Counted from the first letter of the stretch, positions 34,265 through 45,459 are shown. The stretch: DNA of 64,000 bases from Siphonodentalium dalli (GCA_032622095.1 CP136062.1:13169710-13233709), one strand, 5' to 3'. Made by a program: numbers and translations. Notes: a model not told the origin generated them from the sequence alone.

Positions 34265-35229
34265 CAGTGTTCGCGCTAAACCGAAAAAAATGTAGCCAAA
34301 AGTTTAGCCAAATGAAAATTTTATTAACCAAATGAAATAAACTTTAGCCAAATGTTTTTTGGCCAAATTAAATCATCGTTTTATGGTCGGTTCACAATTA
34401 ATGACTAAAACGTCAAATCTAACAGGCACAGGTAAAATACACAATAATTTAACTAATTTTGATGAACTAGAAATACTTTTATATATGTAATTTATTAAAA
34501 ATTTGTTAATCTTTATGTGAAAGAGTGATTTGTGGGGGGGGGGGGGGGGGGTAACCCGGGATTGGGTATACGTACATTTCCCCACCGGACATTTACCCAC
34601 TTTCTTCTTTTAAATCATTAAATATTAATTATCCTTGCGAAAATATCTAAGTGACATCTGGAAACTAATAACTTAATATTGTTACGCCATTATCAAATTA
34701 CAATCTGTCATAAACGCATGCATATTATTTTGAATGTATCGGTATTGACGAAAAATAGCCACAAATTATCTGTCGTGATTCACATTTGGCTGATTAAGAT
34801 ATTGTCTTACACTTGGTGCTCATAAACCTTGGCCGTCATAAATACAATGTCGTCATAAATATGCATTGTGCAGGAGTCCCGTGAGTGACCAGACAGACAA
34901 TGGGGGATTAGCGGATTAAATGTAAAATAATGATATGACCTCTTGCTGTTTCGTGCAGAGTGACGGGTCTACCTTTGTACTGTCCGCGATCGGGTTTCCC
35001 TTTGTACAGTCGGCGATATATTCCCACTTACGTATACGATGTTTTCGGACTACATGTAGATCGTTCACATCACAGAATTAAAAACCCACTTGCCAAAAAT
35101 TCATGCTTCCAGTCTCTATTTGGGGTCAAAAAAAGTTTAGCCAAAAGTTTAGCCAAATGAAATTTTTATTAGCCAAATTCGAAAAAGATTAGCCATTGGC
35201 TAATTTGGCTACCGACAGCGCGAACACTG
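34265..35229. mobile_element. TIR element with CAGTGTTCGCGCT ends (hAT-like?)
   Basis: Ends are CAGTGTTCGCGCT and its complement. Subterminal text on both sides repeats tagccaaaagtttagccaaatg. CAGTG-type ends are common in hAT elements, but I see no matching 8-bp duplication in the flanks. The interior includes a poly-G run near 34537 and no transposase. Related fragments are at about 44500-44610 and 44740-44815. Confidence 0.65.
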
Positions 35230-35975
35230 TCCACACTTCCACATATAAATATGACAGTTGAGAAGATATAATTGTTCAAGCGACTTAATTCAGTCACAAT
35301 TTGACGAGATTGTGAAATTTGAAAGCCAAAAATTACTCCTTATAACGAATTATGGAGATGAACATATCCACTTTGGCGGATATTGTCAATGTTAGTGCCC
35401 CGCCTCTCTCCATGCTTGACTCAAACGGCACCAAAATATGTGGCTTCTTTAACCCACCTGATTTAATTCGTCGTAGCATTGAACAATAACGTGTATTAAT
35501 TTGGTGGACGTTAGTGCTAAACAAAAATATTTGTGTCAGCTTTTGTGCCCCTCCCCTCCCATTTCATGACTCAAATGTCGCCACAGCATTTAGACTCCTG
35601 ATAGGACGGAGGTGCTTATGTATAAGTTTGGTGGTAATCGTCAACTAAACAATTATTATAAAATTAAGTGCCCACCGCGATCTATCACCCAAACGGCACC
35701 AACTTGGCGTCTTTAAATCACACGAGTAGATTCATCGTAGTTGGATTATAAATTAGTTGGAAATTGGCCCTAAACACATTTGTATCAGTTTTATGACCCT
35801 CCCGCCCTATCCCTGAATCAAGCAACGCCACTTTTGACATCTCGTTACAACACCACACAATTGGCATCAATTTAAATTTGGCGAATTTAAATCACACGAT
35901 TAGATTCATCGTATCATGGAGAAGAATATTGGTGGAAATCGGCGCTAAAAATATGTTTTATCAAGTTTTGAGAAT
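35230..35975 (-). mobile_element. Fragment of the 31191-33859 Helitron family
   Basis: Shares long phrases with that element, such as atataaatatgacagttgag and agatataattgttcaag, then two of the 360-bp internal repeats. It lacks the CTAG hairpin and TC ends. It comes to within 15 bases of the donor of exon 35990-36078. Confidence 0.75.
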
Positions 35976-35989
35976 AAATAATAACAAAC

Positions 35990-36078
35990 CTTTAGATGGG
36001 CATCGTAAATGTTTAATTGTCATTATTGATATCAAAGCTGGCATGAATGTGTGGGATCCACCCTGGATGATCGGTAAC
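35990..36078 (-). CDS. SLC23-like: SLC23-family transporter, exon (TM3 region)
   Basis: An 89-bp exon encoding LPIIQGGSHTFMPALISIM then TIKHLRCPSK. LPxxQGxSxxFxxP is the conserved third-helix segment of SLC23 proteins, and the basic-Cys-Pro tail follows it in homologues. The acceptor is atatcttacccacag|G and the donor is CTAAAG|GTTTGT. The first G completes CG of exon 43930-44087 to Arg (GVR-LPII); the last G joins AT of exon 28710-28756 to Asp. The exon lies beside retroelement and Helitron debris and has no ORF large enough to attract notice. A tandem copy of its start lies upstream. Confidence 0.9.
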
Positions 36079-36165
36079 CTGTGGGTAAGATATAAACTTG
36101 ATGCATATCAAAGCTGGCAGGAAAGTGGGGGATCCACCCTGGATGACCAGTAACCTGCACTGGTA
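36079..36165 (-). pseudogene. Tandem partial duplicate of the acceptor and start of exon 35990-36078
   Basis: On minus, a roughly 76-bp unit is repeated directly upstream of the exon: branch and acceptor text tttatatcttacc-nn-CAG, then G and about 50 coding bases. The duplicate starts at 36154 and reads LLVIQGGSPTFLPALI in the same phase, with substitutions at three or four residues. It runs without a stop into the next acceptor region but has no GT donor. It could be a dead half-exon, or could be included through a retained stretch. Confidence 0.8.
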
Positions 36166-36302
36166 AGATATAAACACGATGGACATAACATTATAGTGTA
36201 TGCTGTATCAATATGATGTTTGCAAACTTTACATAAAACTCACTAATGATGTCAATCCCTACCTAAATGCATGATATTCTCCCTGGATGAATCATGTTAA
36301 TA

Positions 36303-36767
36303 TCATTCTACAGCACCTTTGATAGGCCGGGTTGTTGTGTTACAGCCGCACGTCGGATTACGGGTGGGTGTGTTGGAGCCATACACCGGATCATGTAATA
36401 GAGTCGGATTGCGGGCGGGTGTGTTGGAGCCGTACGCCGGATTGCGGGTGTGTTGGAACCGTACGCCGGATTGTGGGTGTGTTGGAGCCGTACGCCGTAT
36501 ATGGCGGGTGTCTTGGAGCCGTACGATGATTGGTCTTAGTTGGAGGTCGTCGGGTCGTAATAACTCTACAATCTCGCTATCTTGATGTTTGTTGAATCGC
36601 TGCTGTATTAGCCTGGATTTATGGATTTTTGACAATCCATACAAATTGCTACACCGAGGTTCAAATACTGTGAGGTAATCAACTTCTGTTGTTGTCAGAC
36701 ATCGTGAATCTTTTTTCATTAATTGTCGAATTTGACATGAATCGCCGGTCCAGTCTGTCCCACGCAC
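36303..36767 (-). mobile_element. Penelope-like element, inverted 5' RT segment
   Basis: The minus frame carries CSNLYGLSKIHKS, then ELLRPDDLQLRPII. These are the N-terminal RT blocks of Penelope-like elements (LYGLPKIHK and LRPI types). They lie on the opposite strand from the RT core at 36830-37400, so the 5' part has been inverted. The downstream portion of this ORF dissolves into a roughly 30-bp tandem repeat (36340-36540; plus phrase gtgttggagccgtacgccgg). It is a degraded copy, not an intact gene. Confidence 0.75.
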
Positions 36768-36829
36768 ATATTGAGTAACCTTCTCGATATCCTGTTAAAA
36801 CCACTATTAACCAAGATTCCAAGTTATCT

Positions 36830-38237
36830 ATGAGATGATATACAGTTCATCCGAACCCTACCTAGGACTGTCAATTCAGACGCTATACTAGCCAGTTTTG
36901 ACGTTGTGAGTCTGTATAGCACCATCCCACATGATTTAGGTTTGGAATCCATAGCATATTGGATTGGCAAGTGTAGGGAATCGATGGATGAACGCTTTAC
37001 AATGGAGTTTATTACTGAAGGACTACAACTTGTTCTTGAAAATAACATTTTGTTCTTCAAACAACCGGTACTGCTATGGGCACTAAGGTGGCCCCAACGT
37101 ATGCGAATCTGACAGTGGGGTACCTCGAAGAAACATTGTACGACATCATGTCTAACAAGTTCAACGAGTCGTATGCAACGCATATAAAAGACTCATGGAA
37201 AAGATACATTGATGACTGTTTCGTTATTTGTGACCCTACTCAAGGGGACTTGATGGAATTCCACGCTATTCTGAATTCATTAAATCCGGTAATACAATTT
37301 ACGATGGATACCGACCACAATGAATTGCCTTTCCTGGATGTCCTCGTGAAAAAATCACAACGGAGATTTACTATAAACCTACCGACACGCACCAGTATTT
37401 AAACTTTAAGTCGTGTCCCCCATCTCATACCAAACGGAATGTTCCTTATTCCCTCGCTCGGAGGGTTTGTACAATTGTGGATGACATCACGCAGAGAAAT
37501 ATTCGACTGGAGGAACTGAGGATATTTATACTGGCACAAGAATAGCTGAGGAAGCTAATTGATAATGGTATTTCTGAAGCCAATAAAATTCCTCTCATAG
37601 AACGCCGCACAGATAAAACTAAAGCGATCCCGATCTAATTCCGTTTGTAGTTACACACAATCATCGCAATCCAAATGTTATGGTAACAGCTAGCTTACTA
37701 ATACCAGTACTTCATAAAAGTCCGAAGATGAAAGCACTAGTTAAAAATGATCACCTACTGCAGAGCTGACGACAGCCTTGGCATATAAAAAAGATTTTAA
37801 CACGGGCCAAGTTTGACAGTGGTGAGAATCGTGAGCAAGAGATCACCAAATGTGGCGACTCCAAATGCGGAACATGTCGCTACCTGTACACCGGGACACA
37901 CTTTACCATCAAGAATGGGCATGTTGTCCGCCATAATGAGAACATGGACTGCAAAACCCGAAATTTAGTTTATATTATAGTATGTTCTGGATGTGAGGAA
38001 TGCTATGTTGGACAAACGGGAAATTTCCTTGTCGAAAGAAAAAAGATCCACCGCCAACAAATCAGACAACCGACTTTCCGGATGATTCCATTAAGTGTAC
38101 ATCTTGATGAATGTGGGGATGGATCCTTCCGAATTTTCCCCATACACAAAATGATGGAAGTGAACACGTTCAAACGGTTACAGATGGAACAAAGGTTTCG
38201 GAACAAATTAAATCCGAAACTAAACTCTATCATATAA
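36830..38237 (+). mobile_element. Penelope-like element: RT core and GIY-YIG endonuclease, broken
   Basis: Plus-strand fragments in different frames follow the Penelope order. First is SLYSTIPHDLGLE (36906 region). Then GTKVAPTYANLTVGYLE (37079 on), with the catalytic Tyr-Ile-Asp-Asp at about 37205-37216, and a LPFLDVLV block. Last comes a cysteine-rich linker (CGDSKCGTCRY) and the GIY-YIG-type nuclease with YIIVCSGCEECYVGQTG (about 37971-38020) in a frame ending at 38237. Several frameshifts and the inverted 5' part make it inactive. It is inserted in the transporter's intron on the opposite strand. Confidence 0.88.
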
Positions 38238-38425
38238 TCGCGACGCCACACACCCACCTCCCGGACGTGACGTCACAATAGAAATAATTAAAATAATAAA
38301 ATGGCGTTAACCTGATGATCGTCCAAAAGCCGTGAAAGGCCTCGTTATAGAGCCAAAAAATGTGTTTATGTTTATTAACATCTTACCTATATATATATAA
38401 CTGTACGTTTGAACTTTCAACCATT

Positions 38426-38429
<4 letters not shown>

Positions 38430-38492
<63 letters not shown>
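38430..38492. repeat. (ta)n microsatellite
   Basis: A nearly pure TA run ending at the terminal CCAG of the next element. Confidence 0.95.
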
Positions 38493-38494
<2 letters not shown>

Positions 38495-40262
38495 AGGGGG
38501 TTGCCCGTCACAAAATGACGGGTAATAAATTGTCTTGGTTATTTTCTAGTGTCCGCGTTCATGGACACATGGAATGGTCATGCTTCTCCGTTTTGTTACT
38601 GGATGCGCGTTGGAACACTTTATTTCACTAAAACTGTATTTCTACACACCCAGTCCACATATGCGCTTGCACATATTGAACGAAACAAAATCAGTATATT
38701 ATTTAAATACTATGCACCAACTGAAACATACTCAATTCAGGAGCCTATATATACATTCGGGAGCTTGCTGCACATTTTGAACGGACCCCCTTTGGAACCT
38801 GTATTCAGCATGCCGCCTAATGATCACACGCCTTCACTGCGCGGCCCGTTTGTATGAATACATTATTTCAATAAAACTGTATTTTTACTCCCACCCCCAT
38901 CTCCCCAACCCATGTATATGCATGCACATATGGAACGCAACAATCAAAATATTTTACTTTATCTATACTAACTGAAACAGGCTCAATTCGGAATCTTTAT
39001 TTAGAGGGGAGGGGCCTACAGCCCCTTTCTGCGCTTCGCGCACATTATATGATCTTAAACTGCGTGAGCTTCGCGCACATATAGGGAGCTTGCAGCACAT
39101 TTTAAACGGACCCTGTATGCAACATGCAGCCTATTGATCACACGCCCTGCACTGCGTGGCCCATTTGTATGAACACTTCATTTCAATAAAACTGTATTTT
39201 TGCCCCACCATCATCTCCACAATCCTCGTATATGCATGCACATATATGGAACGCAACAATCAAGATATTTTACTTAATCTATACTAACTGAAACAGGATA
39301 AATTCGGAACCTTTATTTAGCGGGGGAGGGGCCTGCAGCCCCTTTGTGAGCTTCGCGCACATTATATGAATTTAAACTGCGTGCGCTTCGCACATTGTGA
39401 TCATTTAAACATTTATTCTTGTATCAGATTTGCACTCAACCGAAAGATTAAAAGAGCATTAATTAGCGTCGGCAGTATTGTTTACACGGTATGCCCTATT
39501 ATTAGGCCTGTCCCGGGAATGTGCTTTTTCCAACTGAGTTCCGGCGAATTTACTGAGTTCACGGTACCAACTGGCGGGAGGTCAGACTGTGTCCATTCGC
39601 CATCTTCCGTGTATACCGGCACTCCTTCGATTCCACACTCAATGCACAACTTTATTATCAAAGACAGCATTCTTTACTTATGTTCAAACCCAACTGGCAA
39701 ATTCAAATACCATATTAGCACCCATTCCCAACGACGAACGTTCGAGTCTTGACTCTGCACACCACTACATCCACCCATTCCCAACGACGGTAGAACGTTC
39801 GAGTTTTGACTCTACACCCCACTATACATGCACTTCCGCGACAAAATCAACATTCGTTACCTAAATTCACACTGAACCTGAACTGACACATTAATTTAGC
39901 GCCTATTTCCAACAACGCTTTGGTAGAGCGCATGGACGTTTCGCCTACAACAGCAAAGCAAGTGTGGGTTTGCGTGCGACGTCAATGACGTCATTTCGAC
40001 AAACGTCATAAGAAATAGTGTCTACTTGAGTGCAAATGCTGCATTTGGGAACCATGTTAGATCTCAGGTTTGCTTTGACCAATCGGCGTGAAATTTGGTG
40101 AGTCACCTTTTATGACACACTATAGGTCGTGGTACAAATTTGGGCCACATTGGACGCATGGTTGAAAAGTTATAAACGCGCCAAAAGCGTGACCGAGTTA
40201 TACACACACACACAGATACACACACACATACACACACAGACGACGGGTTTTATATATATAGA
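38493..40262 (-). mobile_element. 1.77-kb non-autonomous Helitron, third family (CTGG end)
   Basis: On minus it starts TCTATATATATAAAACCCGT at 40262 followed by a tgtgtgtg stretch. It ends with the hairpin CCCGTCATTTTGTGACGGG, then caacccc CTGG at 38493, followed by TA repeats. CTGG satisfies the CTRR rule. Three diverged direct repeats of about 330-350 bp (phrase tttcaataaaactgtattt) fill 38610-39380. No helicase is present, and the plus ORFs here are unrelated to known domains. Confidence 0.8.
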
Positions 40263-41201
40263 TATATATATCTATTATTTATCTTACAATATAGCTATAT
40301 TTCATCAAATACACGCGAAAACGCCTAGGCGGTTTCCGATCTTGTATCCTGGATGGCAACAAGGATATCTTCGATGGCAACAGCTGGTGCACGTGCGTTT
40401 CGACAACTGGCTTGTTTTCAAAACAAAACGTCTAAATAACCAACTAAAAGTCGTAAAATAATATACTCGTGTGCTACGAATGTAAAATAATCAATAATTA
40501 GTTCAATAAAGTTGACAAAATGTGGAGACAGGGCCCAAAAAGCTCAAAATAACCACCCAAAAATGTTTGGAAATCGAAAAAGGAACGAAGTTTACACATT
40601 GTTTACAGCGCGCACGAATACGGACTATTTTGACAATTTCTATTTTAGCGAAGTAGGGAATTCCCCGTAATTCAGTACGGTCTTGATCAAAAGCTACTGA
40701 ACGCATTTTTATTCGATAATATACAGAAGGGAAAATCAAATTAATTTTATCTTATGTTAAGGATATAAAACAGAATACTTACGAAAAGTCCGTGATTTAT
40801 TGCATTTCCTCTAAATGGGTTATTTTAGTGCGAGTCAGAACTCGATTGTCGAAGTGTCGGAAAGTTCAAAATTCACCAAAACTCTGAATGGACAGTCATC
40901 TCCGGCAATGCATCTCGCCAACACTATCACTATCCAAGGAGATTGCACCATAAAATAATACAATTATCCTGTTAAAAGTGACAATTATGTCGAACATATG
41001 AAACGAAAATATCGTCGCCTCTTCATTGAATCGGATTCCAGCCAAAGTGAATTTGAATAGTGACGTGAATTTCTCAGAATTTGACTTATCACAACGTCGC
41101 GTGCTGAGAATTGTGTACGTTGTGTGTTGCGCGTAATAAAATAGTTCCTGTTTTAAATTGAGTTTTATTGCATTTTTATGGGACGAATTGTAAGATAAAT
41201 T
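40263..41201. other. Intron sequence without recognised feature
   Basis: AT-rich DNA with two ORFs (minus 40503-40739 and 40896-41213) that show no family motif. I see no repeat or element boundary in it. Confidence 0.5.
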
Positions 41202-41360
41202 GGTTATCATCACCCTGTGTGTTTCCGAGATCCGTATTCAAGTCTCGCTGCCTTCTCTGGGCTGTCTATCGACTCGTCCTACGGACTCGTCGATAGACTG
41301 CCCAGAGAAGGCAGCTCGACTTGAATACAGATCTCAGAAACACACATGGTGGTGATAACC
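41202..41360. repeat. Fold-back hairpin, 159 bp
   Basis: The arms are about 75 bp with few mismatches: outer ends ggttatcatcaccctgtgtg and the complement, inner stem gggctgtctatcgactcgtc and its complement. The loop is near ctacgg (41280). It abuts the Helitron that starts at about 41361. Confidence 0.88.
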
Positions 41361-41962
41361 TATATATATTTTGGAAGATCTGTCTGTGTGTCTGTGTGTG
41401 TGTTCGCGATGAACTCGAAAACGTCCCAACCGATTTCGATGAAACTTGGTACGTGGGGGTATTTTCGGCCGGGGACGAACATAGGCATATTAATTTGTCC
41501 GTGCGACGTCACCTTGACCTTGAAATCGGGTCATTTCAAGGTCAAACGCCCGAATATCACGGGATTTCGATGAAACTTGGTATGTGGGGGTACTTTCTTA
41601 TGGCGAGTCTCATAAGCATATTCATTTGCCCGTGCGACGTGACCTTGACCTTGAAATCGGGTAACTTCAAGGTCAAATCGCCAATTTTGATGGGATTTCG
41701 ACGAAATTTGATACGTTGGGTTACTTTTGTTCACCGATTGTTTTGGACGGGTCCAATCGTGACCCCGACCAGACCTTGACCTTCAAAATGATCAATTCAA
41801 GGTCAAATCGGGTAAAACCGGATGGATTTCGACGGGCACGTTTGTCGGGTACTTTTGTCCGGGCAGTGTTTTGCACTGGTCAAATCGTAACCCCACTTGA
41901 CCTTGACCTTGAAAATGGACAATTCAAGGTCAAAGCCCGGACGTAGTCGGGTCACCTTCTAG
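41361..41962 (+). mobile_element. Helitron pair, copy 1 (family 1)
   Basis: Starts near tatatatattttggaagatc (no clear TC) and ends with CCCGGACGTAGTCGGG, tcacctt and CTAG at 41959-41962. The interior is about four tandem sub-repeats of the cttgaccttgaaatcgggtc type, giving the 152-codon ORF artefact. Confidence 0.82.
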
Positions 41963-42688
41963 TCTATTATATATTTTGGAAGATCTGTGTGTCTGTCTGT
42001 GTGTTCGCGATGAACTCGAAAACGGCCAACCCGATTTCGATGAAACTTGGTATGTGGGGGTATTTTCGGCCGGGGACGAACATAGGCATATTAATTTGTC
42101 CGTGCGACGTCACCTTGACCTTGAAATCGGGTAATTTGAAGGTCAAACGCCCGAATATCACGGGATTTCGATGAAACTTGGTATGTGGGGGTACATAAGG
42201 CCGGGGAGTGGCATAAACCTATTAATTTGCCCGTGCGATGTGACCTTGACCTTGAAGTCGGGTCATTTCAAGGTCTAACGCCCGAATATCACGGGATTTC
42301 GATGAAACTTGGTATGTGGGGGTACTTTCGTATGGGGAGTCTCATAAGCATATTAATTTGCCCGTGCGACGTGACATTGACCTTGAAATCGGGTCAATTC
42401 AAAGTCATATCGCCAATTTTGATGGGATTTCAACGAAATTTGATATGTGGGGTTACTTTTGTCCACTGAGTGTTTTGGACGGGTCGAGTCGTGACCCCGA
42501 CCTGACCTTGACCTTCAAAATGATAAATTCAAGGTCAAGTCGGGTAAAACCGGATGGATTTCGACGGGCACGTTTGTCGGGTACTTTTTTCCGGGCAGTG
42601 TTTTGGACTGGTCAAATCGTGACCCCAGTTGACCTTCAAAATGGACAATTCAAGGTCAAAGACCGGACGAAGTCGGGTTACCTTCTAG
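41963..42688 (+). mobile_element. Helitron pair, copy 2 (family 1)
   Basis: Begins TCTATTATATATTTTGG directly after the CTAG of copy 1 and ends with CCGGACGAAGTCGGG, ttacctt and CTAG at 42685-42688, followed by (ta)n. The internal text parallels copy 1. Confidence 0.85.
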
Positions 42689-42734
42689 TATATATATATA
42701 TATATTTGTGTGTTTGTGTGTGTGTGTCTGCGCA

Positions 42735-43220
42735 TAATGTTAAACTCGCCCAACGGCCTCTCCATACAATTAAAATCGCCTATCGGCCTCTCCATAATGT
42801 TAAAATCGCCCAACGTCCACTCAATACAGTTAAAATCGCCTATCGGTCTCTCCATAATGTTAAAATCGCCCAACGGCCTCTCCATACAGTTAAAATCGCC
42901 TATCGGTCTCTCCATAATGTTAAAATCGCCAATCGGCCTCTCCATACAGTTAAAATCGCCTATCGGTCTCTCCATAATGTTAAAATCGCCCAACGACCTC
43001 TCCGTGCAGTTAAAATCGTCTATCGGTCTCTCCATAATGTTAAAATCGCCTATCGGCCTCTCCATACTGTTAAAATCGCCTATCGGTCTCTCCATAATGT
43101 TAAAATCGCCCAACGGCCTCTCCATACAGTTAAAATCGCCTATCGGTCTCTCCATAATGTTAAAATCGCCTATCGGCCTCTCCATACAGTTAAAATCGCA
43201 TATCGTCCTCTCCATAATGT
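42735..43220. repeat. 60-bp tandem array (two 30-bp half-units)
   Basis: Eight copies of a 60-bp unit consisting of two related halves, each near taaaatcgcctatcggtctc plus tccataatgt. As 60 is divisible by three, frames on both strands stay open, giving ORFs of 306, 251 and 195 codons of simple 20-residue repeats (for example LKSPIGLSIM). The repeat explains them. The interval 43221-43495 after it is unannotated intron sequence. Confidence 0.95.
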
Positions 43221-43495
43221 CGTTCAATGTATATGACGTCACGAACAAGTCGTCCGGTAAGAGACTACGCAATTGTTGTCATGGTATCCTTTCATCTCGT
43301 ACAAATCAAAAACACTGTTTCATGTTGGAGCCGGAACATTACCTGCCATTACAGTATACTGTTTACAAAACTGTGTTTCAACCTACTGAATTTCATCACT
43401 GGACGATTATTGATATTGGTCTCCTTGTCAACAATGTCATGATTTGCAGCTGTAGCAACCGATAGAACGCCACCCCAATTATCACAAACAAACTT

Positions 43496-43888
43496 GGAAG
43501 TCGGGATTTGTTTTACCCTGTGCCAATGAATTCTCTTATATATGCGAGTCGACCATAGGTCGCCTCGCATATATAAGAGAATGCATTGGCCTAACACTTT
43601 TTTACAATTTTAATAATTTTTTCTTGTATTCTTTGACAATTTAATAATTTCACCCATACAGAGCCCCAGACAAACATGAGCAGACGACACTCTTCTAGGT
43701 GCTTCTATATATGTTTGGGGCTCCTTGCAGGGTAATGGATGTTTTTTTTATTTTATGTCCTAAAAATTGTAAGAAACATTTATTTAAAAAACATGATAAA
43801 AAATTGTTAGGCCAATGCATTCTCTTATATATGCGAGGCGACCTATGGTCGACTCGCATATATCAGAGAATGCATCGGCACAGGGTAA
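43496..43888. mobile_element. Hairpin MITE next to a splice donor
   Basis: Left end ggaagtcgggatttgtttta, then the 70-bp hairpin (43521-43588), the spacer with cagagccccagacaaacatg, the second hairpin in inverse orientation (43812-43877), and cagggtaaaa. The right outer end is missing. Its right border lies about 40 bp from the donor of exon 43930-44087. Confidence 0.85.
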
Positions 43889-43929
43889 AAACCACAATAA
43901 TCTGCTTTATACATTTTTGAGGAACTTAC

Positions 43930-44087
43930 CGCACACCAATAACATCCTGAAGAACGGTGACGACTCCGCACATGAAGAGCGTTATACTGAGAAGCTTGGC
44001 TCGGACGTCCTCTCTGTCGTCGACACATATAATGCCGACGATAATGTATGGTATAGATATGATGCTGCCGATACACATAACAGCTTG
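43930..44087 (-). CDS. SLC23-like: SLC23-family transporter, exon (TM1-TM2 region)
   Basis: A 158-bp exon encoding QQAVMCIGSIISIPYIIVGI, then ICVDDREDVRAKLLSITLFM, CGVVTVLQDVIGV. The layout of half-helix, IPxIIxxxxC, an acidic loop, LxxxxFxxCGxxTxLQ and GVR follows the N-terminal repeat of SLC23 proteins. The TM1 motif normally reads Gln-His; here it is Gln-Gln. The acceptor is gtttcatttcag|CAAGC and the donor is GTGCG|GTAAGT. It starts in phase 0 and ends in phase 2, matching exon 35990-36078. The preceding exon with the initiator Met was not found in the window. Confidence 0.9.
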
Positions 44088-44149
44088 CTGAAATGAAACG
44101 AAATGGCGTGTGTAAGTTACGTAATGTGTCATAATCTGCCTCCAGTCTA

Positions 44150-44960
44150 CTAACAACACGGACTCACATCATAACAGGTTTGAATACAATAGATATCCAA
44201 CAGTTATCGCCTTACTATAATAAGCACTAGTTAGCGAGCGTCATGGTGTCAGCGACATAGAGTTATTAGAATTGGTTTAGCGGATTTATGTGATTATAAT
44301 TATATAGAATGTTAGTTTAATGTTTCCGAATATCGTTTCAGGTAATAACTCTTATAGTGCATCTGAACAAATTTTGAAGGAGAGTTAAACATAAATAAAA
44401 TAAAAGTAACAACCATAGCTAAAGCAGAACAGTTTTTATTGTGAGTAACAAATACAGTTTAAAACAAATATGTTAGTCATTAATTGTGAAGCGCCGAGAA
44501 AATGAGGATTTAATTTGGCCAAAGTTTTTTTAATTTGGCCAAAAAACATTTGGCCAATGTTTTTTTCATTTGGCCACAAAACGTTTTGGTCCAGCGCGAA
44601 CACTGCTCCCGTCAACTAACAACATGGATTCACATCATAAAAGGTTTTAACACAATATATATTCAACAGTCATCACCTCACGATAATAAGCAACATTTAT
44701 TTTGTAATTTTACCACAGGTTTTTTAGTTTGGCCAACAAACATTTGGTCAAAGTTTTTTTTAATTTCGCCAATATAATTTTCATTTGGTCAAACTTTTGC
44801 AGCGCGAACACTCAAGTATATACCACTCTAGCCACGAGCGTACATATGGGAGAGAAAATACGGTTCCTTCGAATTAGGATGATGATGATTTTAGTTAGTG
44901 CATACAAGGTCATTTAAAACTATAGATATATAACAGTCACACAATCATCGCATTCCCACC
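44150..44960. repeat. Diverged direct repeats and hAT-like fragments
   Basis: Three diverged copies of an 80-bp phrase (ggactcacatcataacaggt and relatives) lie at about 44160-44230, 44630-44695 and 44905-44945. Between them are two fragments with the sub-terminal text tttggccaaa and the end gcgcgaacactg, related to the TIR element at 34265-35229. No gene is seen. Confidence 0.6.
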
Positions 44961-45020
44961 AGCATGTTGGTTTAGGTGGTCGAGAGCGGGAAAAACGTCT
45001 CGTCCTCTATCTAAGCCACA

Positions 45021-45459
45021 TTATCACAAACAAACTTGGAAGTCGGGATTTGTTTTACCCTGTCCCAATGCATTCTCTTATATATGCGAGTCGACCATAG
45101 GTCGCCTCGCATATATAAGAGAATGCATTGGCCTAACACTTTTTTACAATTTTAATAATTTTTTCTTGTATTCTTTAACAATTTAATAATTTCACCCATA
45201 CAGAGCCCCAGACAAACATGAGCAGATAAACTCTTCTAGGTGCTTCTATATATGTTTGGGGCTCCTTGCAGGGTAATGGATGTTTTTTTATTTTATGTCC
45301 TAAAAATTGTAAGAAACATTTATTTAAAAAACATGATAAAAAATTGTTAGGCCAATGCATTCTCTTATATATGCGAGGCGACCTATGGTCGACTCGCATA
45401 TATAAGAGAATGCATTGGCACAGGGTAAAAAAAATCCCGACTTCCGACTGCGGGTCACA
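45021..45459. mobile_element. Hairpin MITE, near-complete copy
   Basis: Left end ttatcacaaacaaacttgga then agtcgggatttg, hairpin at about 45066-45133, the shared spacer, the second hairpin at 45354-45420, and a right end cccgacttccgactgcgggtca at 45438-45459. It has the same layout as 43496-43888. The left outer end differs from the TGACCCGCC end of other copies. Confidence 0.85.

Noticed and set aside
42316-43465. ORFs of 306, 251 and 195 codons
   Set aside because: Caused by the 60-bp array and the adjacent Helitron sub-repeats; no domain or conserved start.
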